From NCBI RefSeq assembly GCF_009389715.1, contig NC_052409.1, positions 7,179,605 through 7,243,604 on the forward strand: 64,000 bases of DNA, written 5' to 3'. A program made the translations under genes and the position numbers. Source of the stretch: Phoenix dactylifera (Eukaryota > Streptophyta > Magnoliopsida > Arecales > Arecaceae). How positions within the stretch are numbered: the stretch's first letter is position 1; each line of letters begins with the position of its first letter. Of the stretch, positions 1 through 11,700 are shown one piece after another. Under the pieces are notes generated by a model. That model made no database searches, was not told where the DNA came from, and saw nothing but the letters and a program-made list of their open reading frames with translations.

Positions 1-688
1 AAAATCATTTTGCCTTCAAAATCCTTAGTACCAGTGTAAATTGAAGAAGCAATGATACAGCACTACATCAGGCTCTTTGATCTATCACTCCAACATAGTT
101 TAAAATCAACAGTAAAAGGTCTGTTTGGTGGTGTGGTCTTTTCTGTGTTTTCCTTTCCCCGCATACAAGTGAAATACCGCATGGATATTGATGTTGGAGG
201 TAGCATTTGCACGGAACATCTTCCATTTCTTGTTTTTATGTTCACTTTTTCTTTTGAAAGCAATAAATCCTTGCTGCCAAAAGCTCTAAAGATTTTACAA
301 ACAATTTTAAGAACGAACGGGTTTCATTATAGATATTTGTTAATTCTAGTTCAACCTTCTACTTGGATTTTTGAAAACGAAAACAAGAAAAAAAAAAAAG
401 CAATAACAAACGGGCCCTAAGATATTCGAGGAGAATGTAATCATGCAGCGAACAGTCAAACTATACTTTGAAAAGAAAAAGGGTTTGGGAGAAGATAGCT
501 TACAGGGTCCTTTCGAAGCCGATTTCTTGGATCGTGGAATCGTGAGAAGAAACGGCAGCCGACTGCTTCGATTCATGAGATAAAAATACCGAACCGAGGT
601 CAGAGAAACAAAAGAGGATCGACACGAGAAGAAATTGGAGAGAAACGAAAGAGAGATGAAGAAGAGAGAGCAGCCAAAAAACACTCAC

Positions 689-694
689 CTCCAT
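689..694 (-). CDS. First coding exon (ATG GAG) of a gene running off the left edge; product unknown
   Basis: On the minus strand an ATG at 694-692 is followed by GAG and then directly by a consensus donor, GTGAGT (688-683). A two-codon first coding exon followed by an intron is common in plants. The DNA upstream (700-780) is purine/pyrimidine-biased with a GA/CT microsatellite, as plant 5' leaders often are, and two G-boxes lie beyond it. The rest of the gene would lie at lower coordinates. I found no convincing second exon between 1 and 680, so the product cannot be named. A chance ATG next to a donor-like site is the alternative. Confidence 0.35.
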
Positions 695-813
695 TGTCGA
701 TTTCGTTCGCAGCAAGAGCAAGAAAAGAAATGCTGAGAGTTATAAAGGGAAGAGAGAGAGAGAGAGTCTCTCCTCCTCGGCCCTGTCCTCCTCTCCAAGA
801 AACCATAACACGG

Positions 814-830
814 CACGTGTAAACCACGTG
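814..830. promoter_or_regulatory. Pair of G-boxes (CACGTG)
   Basis: Two perfect palindromic CACGTG hexamers occur at 814-819 and 825-830, 11 bp apart start to start, about one helical turn. They lie 120-136 bp upstream of the minus-strand ATG at 694. G-boxes are bound by plant bZIP and bHLH factors (HY5, ABF, PIF families). The spacing would put two dimers on one face of the helix. The match is exact; the regulatory role is inferred from family knowledge. Confidence 0.5.
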
Positions 831-1324
831 AGGGAAAAGGGACCGATGGCTGTGATCATGGGAGGAAGTATTGATGGCTACAATTTGTTTGATAAGTGCA
901 CTCTCTTTCCTGGCTAGTTCTCGTCTCTCCAGAGTTAGATCAAAATGTTTGGTTTGCCGTTAAGAACTCGTTCGTGGGAGGAATTTTTTGCCGATCAGAA
1001 TATTTTCTTATAAAAAATTTGATTCCCACAAATATGATACTTAAAAAAATAATTTTAGCATATTTAATTAAAAAAATGGTACCTTTCAGAATGGCTTATG
1101 TTTAGTTACATATATATTTTTCTAAAAAAATTGTATAAAATATTAATTATACTTTTAAAAAATTAGATTTTAATGGCTTAAATATAATTTTGAAAAAAAA
1201 AAATCAACTTTCAATTGATGGAAAAATAGCTTTCTTATATCTCTCATGAATTTTTTTCTTTCTCATGAGAATGCTATTTTTTCATTTCTCTTCTCTGAAA
1301 ATAAGAAGTCTTTTTTTTTATTTT

Positions 1325-1575
1325 TTTAACGATGCGGGTTCGATTTCCACTACCCGCTATATATTTTTTATTATATATGCTCTTTATTATACATGCATTA
1401 TCAATTTGGATATGCGTCTTTGTTTTTTTATTTCCTAAAATATTTTCCATGCAACCGTTTTTTACCCAAACAAGAGAGAAAGAATACAAAAAAAGAAAAT
1501 AAGGATGAAATGTGTCCACTGTCTAGGACAGATGCCTTCTAAACATTTGGTATAGGTTCAAGTCCAATATTTGTT
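1325..1575 (+). other. Nuclear plastid DNA insertion (NUPT) from the trnG-UCC/trnR-UCU region
   Basis: The segment starts with the 3' part of plastid trnG-UCC (1328-1358), whose T-arm reads GCGGGTTCGATTTCC, where the plastid gene has the usual GATTCCCGC-type arm. It continues through a spacer that includes ATATTTTCCATGCAACCG, close to plastid ATATTTTCCATGCGTCCG, and ends in a damaged trnR-UCU. Gene order and orientation match the usual angiosperm plastome. Substitutions and a short deletion show decay after transfer. The recognition rests on remembered plastome sequence, so an alignment would settle it. Confidence 0.8.
1512..1573 (+). pseudogene. trnR-UCU: Plastid-derived trnR-UCU remnant
   Basis: The anticodon-arm region reads CCTTCTAAACATTTGG and keeps the TCT anticodon. 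The T-arm follows as TATAGGTTCAAGTCC. The D-arm has lost about seven bases compared with the plastid gene, between CACTGTCT and AGGACAG. The 3' acceptor strand no longer pairs with the 5' strand. The tRNA should therefore be non-functional. It lies inside the NUPT, downstream of the trnG fragment, as in plastomes. Confidence 0.75.
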
Positions 1576-2778
1576 GACCACACTTTTTTTCCTTCTTTTT
1601 TCACAAACTAAACGAGTCCTAAGTGATCATAAGAAAGCCCCATTTCTCATCAGAGACAGAGAGAGATCACAAGCGATTTCCATATGTTTGAGAAGAAGTG
1701 GCCACCCAACAGTCCAATTTACATCAGGGTTTTTTCAAAAAGTAACAGCCTCCAGCATTCTACAGTGAACCAAACATGCATATGCCTGTAGAGCACCTAA
1801 TGAATAGGCAGGTAAAGTAGATGTTGGAGGCTGAGGAAGTACAGAGTTAAAGAAATTTGCACAGAGATACAGAAGTAATGGTTTTGAAGGGGGATTGCCA
1901 TGGTGGGGGCAACCATATGACTTAAATTTGTTTCTTTGTCAGATTAGGTAGATCTCCATGCTTCTTACACAAATGAGCTGTGATCAGGCTGAATACTTAC
2001 TTATATTATAACAAGCAACACTATTTGTGCCTTCAACATCTGCTGTTGATGATGCTCCACAGTTATTTAACCGAAAAAGGATAGTGCTATACAATTTGTT
2101 TCACATAAATAGCATAATAATCCAATACTTAAATGCTATTACTATGGTTGGTATAGGTTTTCAAAAGTTTCCAGTTTGCTTAGCATGCGTATTTCATTAT
2201 GAGAAGTCAAATTTCTTTAGTTGCCTGAAAAAAATCTGAAGAAAACAGTAGGAGGGCAGGATACTGATTTTCCCTGAAGTTATGAACATTACAGCTAATT
2301 TAATTAATAAGTAGTTATAGAATATGATATGGTGGGGGCAGGTATTCATGTCTTGACTGTGAGTAAAGAGAAAATAACTCAAACAAAAGAAATAGAGTCA
2401 CTGACAATGAAAAGTACAAGCAAAGAAAAAAAATAAAAACCACATTATCACGAGATCGATTCCTGGAAAGTTACTAGTTACAATAAACAGACAGATCAGG
2501 TTCTATGATGCTATACAATATACATGTGTTAACATTTGAAAAAAAAAAAGATATCCCAGAAAGCCGCACCAAGTTGCAGAAACAAGCAGTGACAAACATT
2601 AAACAGTGATACATCAAAAAAGGGATTAAAAAAATATCACTCATCATGCTGAACAAGCAACAAAATTTACAGTGGTCTGATAAAACAAGACAGAAAATGT
2701 AGGTTGAATTATATGGTTCATAGTGGCGATGTTCTGAGTATCCACTAACATCCTGTGCAGTCAATGAAAACCACACCC
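1574..2778. other. Gene-free stretch; probably includes the LCBK1 3' UTR
   Basis: AT-rich DNA just past the stop codon of the minus-strand LCBK1 gene. The part nearest 2778 should be its 3' UTR, but I could not place a poly(A) site with confidence. Short open frames here have no recognisable similarity. Confidence 0.4.
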
Positions 2779-5700
2779 CTATTGTTCAATCCTGGTGTGT
2801 TGTGTTCGTACACAATCTCTGGCGGGGTGGCCAATCAGTCTGCATTGATCTGGAAGCAAGGAGCACATGACTTGGCCATTCACATGACGAAGCTCCCCAT
2901 CGATACCACATCCATTATGTGTATTTTTGGTTGGCTGAATTCTGACTGACTTTACCTGCAACATCCATGTATAACTAAGTTAGATCATGTGGTTAACCAT
3001 TGGAATTATGAAGCTATTAAAGAACAAAACAAGTAAAGATGAAACTGTTAATGTTCATATTTTTCACATTAGGTAGCAAAGGTCAAACAACTGGAATAAA
3101 ATGCTTAGTATTTCAGAATCGAAGATTTGAGGCTAATACTATAATCTGCGTTGCTGCACTAAATAATTTATATTTTCGAGATTTCTGACTTGGACATCAA
3201 GAATTTCTAACACTGACAAGCATATTTTCATAAATAGATAATTAGCGTGACAACCTATGCTTTGGAAGCATCCAAACCAGCTGAATCAAGACATGCAGAT
3301 ATGTCCTCACAGATTTCTGCAAACCCATTCCCCTCTCCCTCTACCTTTCCCAAAAGAAAAAGGGAGAGGAAAAAGGAAAAGAAAACCCACACACAAGCCC
3401 TATCAGTGTTCAAATCTTCATTTTTGACATTGCTAGGTTTAGAAAGAAGAGGGAAACACCTAAGGAGACAAGGACAAAAGTGATGAGAAAGGCTACATAA
3501 ACTAGTGCTAATACTGACTGTAGCCCTCAGCAGATATGAATGACAAACAAGGATTGATAAAGCCATCCTCAAATAGAAGACAGGTATGATGGTTACGGTT
3601 ATTGAATATTGGAAAAATGTTAACATTCAGAGATGTATGGAGTTACATATGAAAACGAAAGAACAAATAGGTTATTGAATATGGAAAATTCCCATAATGC
3701 AAAAGGTTTGAATCAGTGCAAGAATATAAGCAGCAAAGGCTTGGGGAACCACTAAGAAACTGCTTCCAAACAGTTTCATGATTCTACCTTGTAAGAGTTT
3801 CGCCTCTTATTTATGTTAATAGGCTTTAATTGTTATTATGGGCCTCATTTATGGGCCACTAGTGTTGCTGCTGTTTGGATTAGACCACCCCTTACCCTAT
3901 CCAACTATTAATGAGTTACGAGGCACAAACACCTCGTCTTCCAGAGTTCTAGTTTGTCAACAAATAATAACATGGTTTTTAAAGGGAATAATGGTTATTC
4001 AATTGATGCAATCTCGAGGAAGAAAGAACTCAGTTTGAAAAATAGAATTTAATAGTCTTAGAAGCAGGGGACAGAAATGCTATTCAGTAAATTATAAAAT
4101 GATCACATGGGGAAATTGTATAACTATGGAATCCTGTAAAAGTGTGACAAGAACACAATTAAAAATGCTTTAGTAATTCAAAAATGTTACTCAGAAGTTA
4201 CTCAACTGGTGTGTTGTATTCTCATTGCTCCCTTTGAATTGGTATCATAAAGTTTGCCATGTAATGACGGAAACTGATTGGTAGAAAATACCTGAGTGAC
4301 TTTTTCAAGTGATTTTTCTGAGTTACCATAGCATTGCTCTACAACAAAAAAAATGCTTTAGTAACTCAAAAATATCCCTGAAAAGGTTACTCAATTGGTG
4401 TGTTCTAGTCTCATTGCTCCCTTTCAATTGGTATCGTGAAATGTGCCATTTAATGAAGCCAAGTGATTGGTGGAGGATACCTGAGTGACTTTTTCGAGTG
4501 ATTTTCCCTTAGCATTGCTCTTCAACAAATTGGTATCTTGTATTCTTATAGAAAACCTTAACAACATAAATCTTCAGAAAGTAATGTCATCTACTTCTTA
4601 ATAAATTGTACAGAAGGCTATATTTTAAGATTTCTAATAAAGTGTCATTAACCTTTATCCTATTTGGTCCTTACTGAGATCTTCTACTAAGACATGCACC
4701 AGAACAAGGTGGGAAAAAGAATTAAAAAATTACCAATCATACCTTAATATATTCCACATAGGGCAGTGAAAGATGACGACCAAACTGCAAGCAGATGAAA
4801 AATCTTAATAATCCCAGTCTCCCTCTTCCACGGACCAAAAGCAGGTCCAAACTGTTGTCATCATGCTCAGCTGCTGGTGCAACAACCTGAGAACTTAAAC
4901 TCTGGACAGTTTTACAGGAATGATTGCAGACCAAGACACCAAGAAAGTGCCCCTTCTTAACTACCCACTTCTCTTCTAACCTGGGAACAAGTTCCTTAGT
5001 GATACCTAGCTCTATGTCAGCAGGTGGCTCCGGCAGATGAATGGGATTCTCAACTTCCCAGTTAGGTTCAGTATCCCAATTTGGCTCAGTATCCCACTTT
5101 GGCTCAGAATCCCAAATGGGGCCTGGATCAGACAATGTTGATGAGATGTCCTCTTTGTCATTAATTGCAGTGTCTGCCCAAGAACACCCAGAAACATTTG
5201 TTTCATTCAAGCCAGTCCAACCTTTATCTACCTGTGACTTTGAGCTGATCCTTGGCCAATTAAGTTTGAGTGACAACTGAGATTGGGGGTGAAGAACTTC
5301 TTCTGGTTTTGTTGTCAAATTGCTTCTCCCCGAGGATAAATGTTTTGAATTAGGATCAAGGCCACAAACATTCTCATATGGCTCAGTGCTTGCTAGTGTG
5401 CTGCCAGTTGCATCCAAGTCTCCTGGAGACATTCTGCTCGGAGTCATAATTGAATCAATACTGGATAAACTGGAAGCCCTGGGAATGCCTTCTCTATTTG
5501 ACCTCCGAAAAATGTTTGTGCAGAGGTTTTGCATATCAAGCTTATCTTTCTCATTTATAGCCTTTTCCTTGTCTGGTTCCTCTTTTGGAATAGGAAGATA
5601 CTCCAACTCAAAGCTGTACTTGGGCAAGAATAGAAATTTAAGAAAACCAGCCACGAAGTAGCGAAGAGGGCCAAAACGCTTCTGATATTTCTCAGAAAGT

Positions 5701-8700
5701 TCCAGGACTACAATAAAGAAAATTAAAAGGAAAAGAGAACATTTTTAAACATCCATATCTCATAAGTTGAAATAAGCAATACTGATTGCGTGAGAAAGAA
5801 AATTATAGAAAAACAAACCAGGCACAAACATTAATTTTATACAATTAGCTAAATCAAAATAAATCTCAGAACTCATGTTTAAACAGTTTAAATGTGATTG
5901 CATAGATGTACTTGGACAGCAAAATTGGGGAAAAAAATTTCAATCACAATGGACACTGTATTTAGCCAAAAAAAAGGTCCTACATACTGTGAAATTTCTT
6001 TTCATCCTTGTTTATGTAGATATGAGAATCTGTAACCATACTTAATTGCTTTACATAGCACATATTAAGTTATATGAATCACCATAGAAAATCAACTTTT
6101 CTTGTGAAGAACCTCTGTCTTACAGGTAAGAAACCCTATTAGTATCGCTGGAAGACAGGACAGTCTACAAAACTATATAACCCAACTGCTGGATACCACA
6201 TTACTTGCATTTTGCATGTAGAAACAAAGTATAAGGTATTAGCCTTGAATTATTATCAATCAATCATCTTAGAGAAATTAATATCAAATAGTCGAGCGAA
6301 AGGTACTGCATCTCCTTGAAATATTATGAAAAATTCATAATTTTATCCACTCAAACATTCAAAAGCAATTCATTATCCCATCAGAAATTCCATTTGTCAA
6401 TAGAATACACAGCTCCAAAAGAGTCCAGGATTATGCATTTGGCATGCTAGCCAGAAGAATTTCAAAGGTAAAAGAAAAACGAAAAAAGAAAAAAAAGGTG
6501 TGAAGTTCAACACAAGAAGGATAAAGCCTCTCAAAATAAACTAACATGCACTAATTCATCAATTTTCTGAGTAATTTTTACAGACATCACTTAAGTGCTA
6601 TTTATAGAGGTCAAACTCGCTGAGCTCCCCCAAAAGGATCAACTGAAATCCTTGCTCAATTATATACATATTTTCACTTAGGTTCCATTATTAAAAACGG
6701 CTTACAGTTATTCCTAGAACTAAAGAACTTCAAATTAAATAGGATAGAATCTACCTTACCAGGACTACAGGCCAACTTTTATGCTCTCACATTGCCAGAA
6801 AGTTACAGAGCTTAATTGCAACTCCAAAACCACAAATCGAATAGCTTAACAGTTGAAAAAGACATGAGTTCATCAAGTTACTTTAAGGAATACAACCGAT
6901 TCATGTTACCCAAATAAGATGATTCTGAAAACACTCGACTGTGAATAATCTAGAAAAGACTATCAAGTCATTTTACATGCCCACCTCTTCCTAATCACTA
7001 GTAGTTTGATTTGTGTCAGAACCTCCTTCTTGTCTAACCACCCTAGAAGAGTTTAGATAAAAACAGTTTTGTGGTATTTCCTGATGGCACTTGCAGTTTC
7101 TGTTCCACTAAAATCAGACAGATGTTGAGAGTGGCCTTGTTCCTTATGGTTCCGATTTAATGATGAATTAGGTGGAAATTGCTTCAAAAGTTTAGTTTAA
7201 GATTTTTTAACCTTTTTCTCCCTTCCAAGTCATCTTCACTTGGCCAGATATCCGATCATAGTCAGATCCAAATTCAGGTGTCTAGTCATGCCCTTCTTTT
7301 TTTTTGGTGATGTAGTTATGCCCTCTTTTTTTTTTTGGTGATGTAGTTATGCCCTTCAGGGTTAATAACATGCAAAATAAGAGGCCGCAACATTTCCAAA
7401 AACTTGTGCAATTTCATGTGCAACCACTGAGCTACCTTGTTAGAGGCGATATCCCAAACACGAATTGCTTCCAAAGCTGACCAGTCCTAAATTCCTCGAT
7501 TAGCAATACCTCCCTCGATGCTAGGCGCACATCCTTCAGCAAGCACATTGAGTGGAACTATGCCCACTATGTTTGATTGCCAAAGTACAAATTGAGTGTT
7601 CAAACTCCGTTGTTATAAGCAACATAGCTGAAATGCACTTAGCTCATAAATGTTTAATGTCAATTAAATAATTTGATAAGTTTACATCTCCCCAGAAGTG
7701 ATTTTTTTTCTTTTTTTTTTGGATTCCACAAAGAACTCTTTTCCCTATCTTTCGAAAAATGGTTCCCATCTCCCTTATTTGACAACTAACTAGTTAAAAA
7801 TACAGCCAATGGCACTTAAAGCAGACAAATAAATCACATCATTTTAGACAAAATAAAGTCATTATGCATAATATAAATTAGTAACGTCTGGTAATTTCAG
7901 GCTATGTAAACATAGAAGCACTAATTGCAAGTTACCATCACCAAGAAATCCAAAATACAAAACAGTCATTCCAAAGTGAATAGCCCCAGTCCGGATCCAT
8001 TCAACGGCAAGAACATCTATAGCTGTGAGACCACCCTGTACCCAAGGAAAAACCAAATAATCATGCAAGAATCAGTTGTAAACAGCAAGAAGGATATTAT
8101 GATCACTCAGCAATAACAAAAGGGTACTTTCTGAGAATTGTATTGCATGCTAAAAAGAATTTCATTGTAATAATATTGAACCATGAGCATAACGAATATC
8201 AAAAAGATTGAACATGCTGTAGCTTACAGAAAAAGGCATAAAAGGAAAAATATCCTCAAGATAACAGTTTGTAAGATATCCTGGAACTAGAAAAATACGG
8301 AAGCAACACCAACAAACTATACCTCAAGCATCTTCAGATGAAGAACACAACAGTAAATTCACCCTGAAATGTTGTAAAGTAACAATACACAGTAACTTGT
8401 GACATACTTGTAACTTGAATATATGGTGGTTGACATGTAGCAACAATAACTGGTTAGTAATACAGAAACCAGAAGCTTTTCTTGCAGTATGATTCACAGA
8501 AGAGATGCTGTCACAGCAGATCATGTAATTTGTTTAAATATCAAATTAACAAAGTAGTTGCAGTGCTATCCTTCCAAACTTAAAAGACCATATTGGCTAA
8601 GTGGTTTCTGGATTCATTTTTGTCTAATCAAAGCTTTTTTTTGGAAATTCGTTTGAAGTATAGTCTTTTATATAGTGCTGAGCCTCAACATTTGTTACCA

Positions 8701-11700
8701 ACTTACCATTAAAAAAAAACTGATTGATAATCTTGATGAATAACTATTGCATTCTAAATACACAAATTCAGCATTTGGAAAGAATGGAAGATGAAACAGC
8801 ACTTTGTATTCAAACAATACTAAGGTCGACCATTACCAGTATGGTGGATTGGTGATTACTTTATTCTGCTAAATAGAAATCTTTAAGTACCTTCACTATA
8901 GCCATTGCAGCAGAAATTGGATCTCTAACTCCCAGAACAGTCCAAATAAGTGAGTTGTCAGAACCAGCAGGAATGATGCCAATTGGGATTGAAATTGCTT
9001 CTTTCTGATCATCTCTGCTGAGCAAACCATTAAGAACCTGCAACATCATACAATTTACTATAATAAAATATTTTAAAAAAATTATGGCCAGATAATATTT
9101 TTTCATTCTGAATGTAAGAGGTTGCTAGTGTATATGCTGCAATTATGATTTAAGAGAAAACCAAAAAATAATTTTGGGATCTGATGAACCATTAGAGAGA
9201 GGACAGTGGAGAAAGAAAAGGCATGGGCAGGATCTGCTGAACCGACCTGTACCGGTTGGTTCAGCCCGTACCGGACCGATACCGACTGGCACCGGTCTGG
9301 TACAGGGGTATAAAACAGTTTCGACCCAATATGGGTTGGAACCGTTCGGTTTGAGCTTCGTACCGGTGCGAACCGGTTCGCACCGGTACATATTTGAACC
9401 GGTGCGAACCGGTTCGCACCGGTACATATTTGAACCGGTGCGAACCGAGCGGTTCGCACCAGTATGAGCTCGAACCGGTGCGAACCGAGCCGGTTTGCAC
9501 CGGTTCGCTGCTGAAAATTAGTGCCAGCGCTGTGGCACTTTCGCACCGATACATATTTGAACCGGTGCGAACCGAGCGGTCCGGTTCGCACCGGTTCGCT
9601 GCTGAAAATTAGTGCCAGCGCTGTGGCACTTTGAAAGTGCCACTTTGTGCGGCACTTCGAAAGTGCCGCGTTGTGGCAAAATGTGGCACTTTTCAAAGTG
9701 CCACAGTGCTAAAACCAAATTCGTCAGCTTAGGTGAAGGAAAGGCAGAGAAAGGAGGAGGAAAAGAAGAGAAAGGCAAAGACAAAAGCGTGAAAAAAAAT
9801 TAGAAGGGTCGAAGAGCGTCGTTTTTCTTGAAGAAAAATCCAGCAAAAACTAAATAAGGTAAAATTTCTTTTTCCTACATTGTTTTTTTCATATTTCATT
9901 TAAATTGCTAAAAAAAATTAAGTCAAAAATTGCCAAAAAATAGAAAATGATTCAATGATTCCATTTCGTCTTGAATTTTTTATATATTGTCGATATATGG
10001 ACGATGTTAATGGTAACATTACTTTTGTTTTTACAGAATTTATATAATTATAATTTAATTAAAAAATTTAAAAATTAATTTTTAATTACAAAAAAATAGA
10101 AATTGAAAAAAAATAATGTGGTCGTATGAATGGAGCCATCAAGGAGAGGGCAACCCCAAGAGCATAATATTGGCTGAGAGCATGGGAAGATGCTCAGTGA
10201 ACGGCACCAGTTTCAGTGCAATATTGCCACAAGTGCTTCAAAGGAGGAGGGGTAACCAGATTAAAGCAACACTTAGCCGGTAATTCTCGTGAGATATCTG
10301 CATGCTCGGAGTGCCCACCGAGCACCCGTCAGCTGATGAGGAAAAACCTCGCTGAGATCAAAGCAGCCAAGGAGAGGGCTGCCAAGCAGAAAGCGGAGGT
10401 GGAACGCCAAGCTGCAGAAGTACCTTCCTATCACTTGATGGAGTCACAGGCGGTCGAGGGTCCAGATGAGGAGGAGGCACAGATCCAGGCTGCCATGCGG
10501 GCGAGTCTGGATGATCGGTGGCAGCAGGAGGAGGTGGCGAGGCATCGGGCTCGATTTGGGCCCTCGTTTTTCGAGTCGGGCGCCGGTTCTGGTGGAAGCA
10601 GACAAGATCCAGAGTTTCAAAGGACAACCTCAGTCAGGGAGGGCGAGGGCAGAGGACGTAGTCGGATTACATCTATCCTGGGTGGTTTTGGTGGCCAAAA
10701 AAAGTCTTCCGGGGGGATTCCACCAGGTGCGTCAATCCATGATGTAGATCCGCATGCCTTCCCCAGGAGAGATTCAAAGCAGCAAAGGGTAGACACAATG
10801 TGGAAGAAGGAGAAGAAGAAGGATATGTGGCGAGCTATTGGATCCTGGTTCCACTTCAGCCACATTCCAGCGAATGCTGCAGACAATACATACTACAAGT
10901 CTGTCATTTCTGCCATACAGTCTGCCGGTCCTGGTGTCGATCCTCCAGGTCCGAAGGACATCTACGGTGAGCTTCTTGACAACAATAAGGAGGAGCTACA
11001 GAATTGGATTGGCTCATATAAGAGCAAGTGGCCCACATATGGGCTCACTCTGATGTGTAATGGTTAGACCGGTCCGACAAAGCGGGCCATCATCAACTTT
11101 CTGACATACTGTGATACGAAGACCTTCTTCCACAAATCAGTTGATGCTTCGGATAAGGTGCACAACGCCTCATACATCCTCAGACTTATGGAGGAGGTGA
11201 TTGATCAGATTGGAGAGAAGAATATCGTGCAGGTCGTTACTGATAACGGGCCGCAATATAAGTTGGCCGGGCAGGTCTTGATGGAGCGGCGACCATAAAT
11301 TTTCTGTACCCCATGTGCTGCACATTGTATCGACCTCATCCTGATGGACATTGGAAAGATCCATAGGGTGCAACATATGGTGGAGATAGCCCAACGCATC
11401 ACCAGATATATTTATAGCCATACTTGGATTCTTTCATTAATGAGAAAGTATGCAGGAGGATAAATTCTTAGACCAGGAGTCACACGGTTTGCTACGAATT
11501 ACATTGCACTTGATAGCCTTATCGAGAAGAAATGAGCCCTACGTCAGATGTTTGTCAGTCCCGAGTGGCAAGAAAGTAGATATGCCCAGGCCGGCACTGA
11601 AGGAAGTAGGATGGAAGACTTGGTAAGCAGGCAGTCATTCTAGCAGCGGGCCAATGCAATAGTCAAGGCTATCAAACCATTATATGAAGTGCTGCGGGCC

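Noticed and set aside
1512..1573. A functional tRNA-Arg
   Set aside because: The D-arm is deleted and the acceptor stem does not pair. It is a plastid-derived remnant.
9103..9696. Overlapping open frames of 90-200 aa on both strands with RTGSHRYE-type repeats
   Set aside because: They are translations of the hAT palindrome array. Similar frames on both strands show they are not coding.
10466..10747. Alternative-frame open reading frames in the hAT region
   Set aside because: The frame with BED-finger similarity is 10216-11067. The others have no similarity.
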